From: SLLG01 sp964403935
Lineage (GTDB): Bacteria; Verrucomicrobiota; Verrucomicrobiia; Opitutales; Oceanipulchritudinaceae
Reading direction: 5' to 3'
Assembly: GCA_964403935.1 (NCBI GenBank)
Contig: CAYOIB010000105.1
Location: forward strand, 1 to 7,221
Length of the DNA stretch: 7,221 bases
Part shown: positions 6,524-7,221 of the stretch, one piece after another
Numbering within the stretch: position 1 is the stretch's first letter
Layout: each line of letters starts with the position of its first letter
Notes under the pieces: model-generated
The model's database searches: none
Told to the model about the DNA's origin: nothing
What the model saw: the letters and a program-made list of their open reading frames with translations, nothing else
Translations under genes and position numbers: made by a program

Positions 6524-6550
6524 TCACCGGTTCTGCGCCAAATACGGCAT
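6524..6550 (-). other. Eight-codon mini-ORF with a strong Shine-Dalgarno site
   Basis: The minus strand carries GGAGGA (6565-6560), the best SD-like match in the window, 9 bases before an ATG at 6550. The frame closes with TGA after eight codons (MPYLAQNR). It lies just upstream of the candidate mreB promoter, so it would not be on a transcript starting there. It may be chance, or the remnant of a broken gene. Confidence 0.2.
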
Positions 6551-6865
6551 GAATCGGTTTCCTCCGAGGTATCCTTGAGCGATCGTTCGGGTCGTCTGAA
6601 GAACTGCGGCCATCTTTCACATTATGGACATCCCTAACCAGCCGTCGGTTTGCCTCCTTTGGAAAGTCGTCTGCGACCCATGCGTATGGGCCATCCCGGA
6701 AGGCACCCGAGGGCATGAAATCGTCTTCAGCGCCGACGCGAGCGCTCCCTCCTCTCGCCGCCACGCCGCACATTTCCGGATCAAGCTTGCCCCTCCCTCG
6801 TTCCGGTGCTTTCAATTGCGAAGCAAATCGCACGCAAACATCCAATCTAAAAACTAGAACTCTCA
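6551..6865. other. Intergenic region, no gene recognised
   Basis: About 315 bases between the mreB upstream region and the small lysine-rich gene. Open frames on both strands give translations with no recognisable family, odd composition and no convincing start. The stretch must hold the plus-strand promoter of the small gene, but no clear -35/-10 pair was found. No tRNA or obvious RNA fold was seen. Confidence 0.5.
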
Positions 6866-7006
6866 ATGGGCGACAAATCTCCAAAATCCAAGCAGAAGCA
6901 TCAAACGCAGAAGCAGGGAAAATCCGACGCTACTGCCAAGGAGAAACAGCGTCTGATTGATAGCAAAAAAGCCGGTGCCGCTCCCTCCGCAAAAAAGAAA
7001 AAATAA
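6866..7006 (+). CDS. Small lysine-rich protein (MGDKSPKSK family)
   Basis: A 46-residue protein with 14 lysines, one arginine, five glutamines and only four acidic residues. It starts MGDKSPKSKQKHQTQKQGK, has a short middle AKEKQRLID, and ends SAKKKK before TAA. It contains no Cys, Trp, Phe or Tyr and is probably disordered. I recall the MGDKSPKSK opening from small hypothetical proteins in several environmental phyla including Verrucomicrobiota, but cannot verify it here; the function is unknown. The basic composition would suit nucleic-acid or ribosome association, which is inference only. It is the only plus-strand gene supported, divergent from mreB. The ATG at 6866 has no SD site. The codons are A-rich compared with the neighbouring genes, mainly because of the lysines. 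Confidence 0.75.
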   Translation: MGDKSPKSKQKHQTQKQGKSDATAKEKQRLIDSKKAGAAPSAKKKK

Positions 7007-7015
7007 CTGTCCTGC

Positions 7016-7070
7016 TTCGGCGCGTCCATAGTCTACCAGGTAAGATCTACTTGCGCTCGGTGGCACAGGC
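7016..7070. repeat. 55-base direct repeat, copy 1
   Basis: Bases 7016-7070 (TTCGGCGCGTCC to GTGGCACAGGC) recur without mismatch at 7167-7221, a period of 151 bases. The base before each copy differs (C versus T), so the left boundary of the identity is exact. It lies after the small lysine-rich gene in non-coding DNA. No open frame through it resembles a known protein. Confidence 0.95.
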
Positions 7071-7083
7071 ATTCCTGCCTGTG
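7064..7083. repeat. Palindrome at the end of repeat copy 1
   Basis: CACAGGCA and TGCCTGTG form a perfect 8-bp stem around a TTCC loop. The core AGGCATTCCTG occurs again at 7145-7155, so it may be a unit of a dispersed REP-like intergenic repeat. Without a T-run it is not a typical terminator, though it could protect the 3' end of the small gene's mRNA. Confidence 0.6.
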
Positions 7084-7166
7084 GTGGCTGGTGAAGAGCC
7101 GATGGTTTCTCAGAGGCTTTCCTTGCCGCGTTGCCAGACCGCGGAGGCATTCCTGTCGGGACGGGT

Positions 7167-7221
7167 TTCGGCGCGTCCATAGTCTACCAGGTAAGATCTA
7201 CTTGCGCTCGGTGGCACAGGC
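7167..7221. repeat. 55-base direct repeat, copy 2, at the window edge
   Basis: Identical to 7016-7070 and cut by the right edge of the window. Its full length cannot be seen. If the sequence continued as after copy 1, it would be a 151-base tandem repeat. Confidence 0.95.

Noticed and set aside
6624..6857. A 77-codon plus-strand frame starting MDIPNQPS
   Set aside because: No SD site and no family resemblance. Composition looks random; conservation data would be needed to keep it.
6510..6884. A 124-codon minus-strand frame upstream of mreB
   Set aside because: No SD site, no recognisable family and low-complexity composition rich in Arg and Asp; it also overlaps the start of the small lysine-rich gene.
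6863..7180. A 105-codon minus-strand frame across the repeat region
   Set aside because: It is antisense to the lysine-rich gene: its run of Phe and Leu is the complement of lysine codons, not a real membrane protein.
7016..7221. CRISPR array
   Set aside because: Only two copies, 55 bases long with a 96-base gap, no further regular units and no cas genes; a direct intergenic repeat is a better description.

Overview
The window looks like chromosomal core DNA of a Gram-negative bacterium. My best guess is Verrucomicrobiota, possibly the Opitutae. This is inference: it rests on moderately high GC, several genes without Shine-Dalgarno (SD) sites, a secreted family 9 carbohydrate-binding protein, a plant-like active-site loop in acetolactate synthase, and a small lysine-rich protein beginning MGDKSPKSK that I recall from such genomes. 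No marker gene settles the phylum.

Six complete genes and one cut-off gene lie on the minus strand, so they are transcribed from right to left. First comes the rod-shape cluster mreB (6433-5429), mreC (5324-4479) and mreD (4466-3939), behind a candidate promoter and a leader hairpin. Next are gcvH (3865-3482), the lipoyl carrier of the glycine cleavage system, and ilvB (3316-1502), the catalytic subunit of acetolactate synthase. A strong hairpin terminator (1440-1469) ends that stretch. After it come a protein with two ACT domains of the GcvR type (1399-878) and a secreted carbohydrate-binding protein (794 to the left edge, C-terminus missing).

The right end differs. About 315 bases (6551-6865) hold no recognisable gene. 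Then comes a 46-residue, very basic small protein on the plus strand (6866-7006), followed by repeat-rich intergenic DNA. A perfect 55-base direct repeat occurs at 7016-7070 and again at 7167-7221, ending exactly at the window edge. This suggests either a tandem or dispersed intergenic repeat, or a contig that stopped at a repeat.

MreB, MreC and MreD form the cell-elongation scaffold. GcvH and IlvB belong to glycine and branched-chain amino acid metabolism. The usual partners gcvT, gcvP and ilvN are not in the window. I see no mobile element, rRNA, tRNA, CRISPR array or defence system. The points most worth a second look are the terminal repeat, the small lysine-rich gene, the uncertain gcvH start, and the two-ACT-domain gene lying where ilvN is often found.
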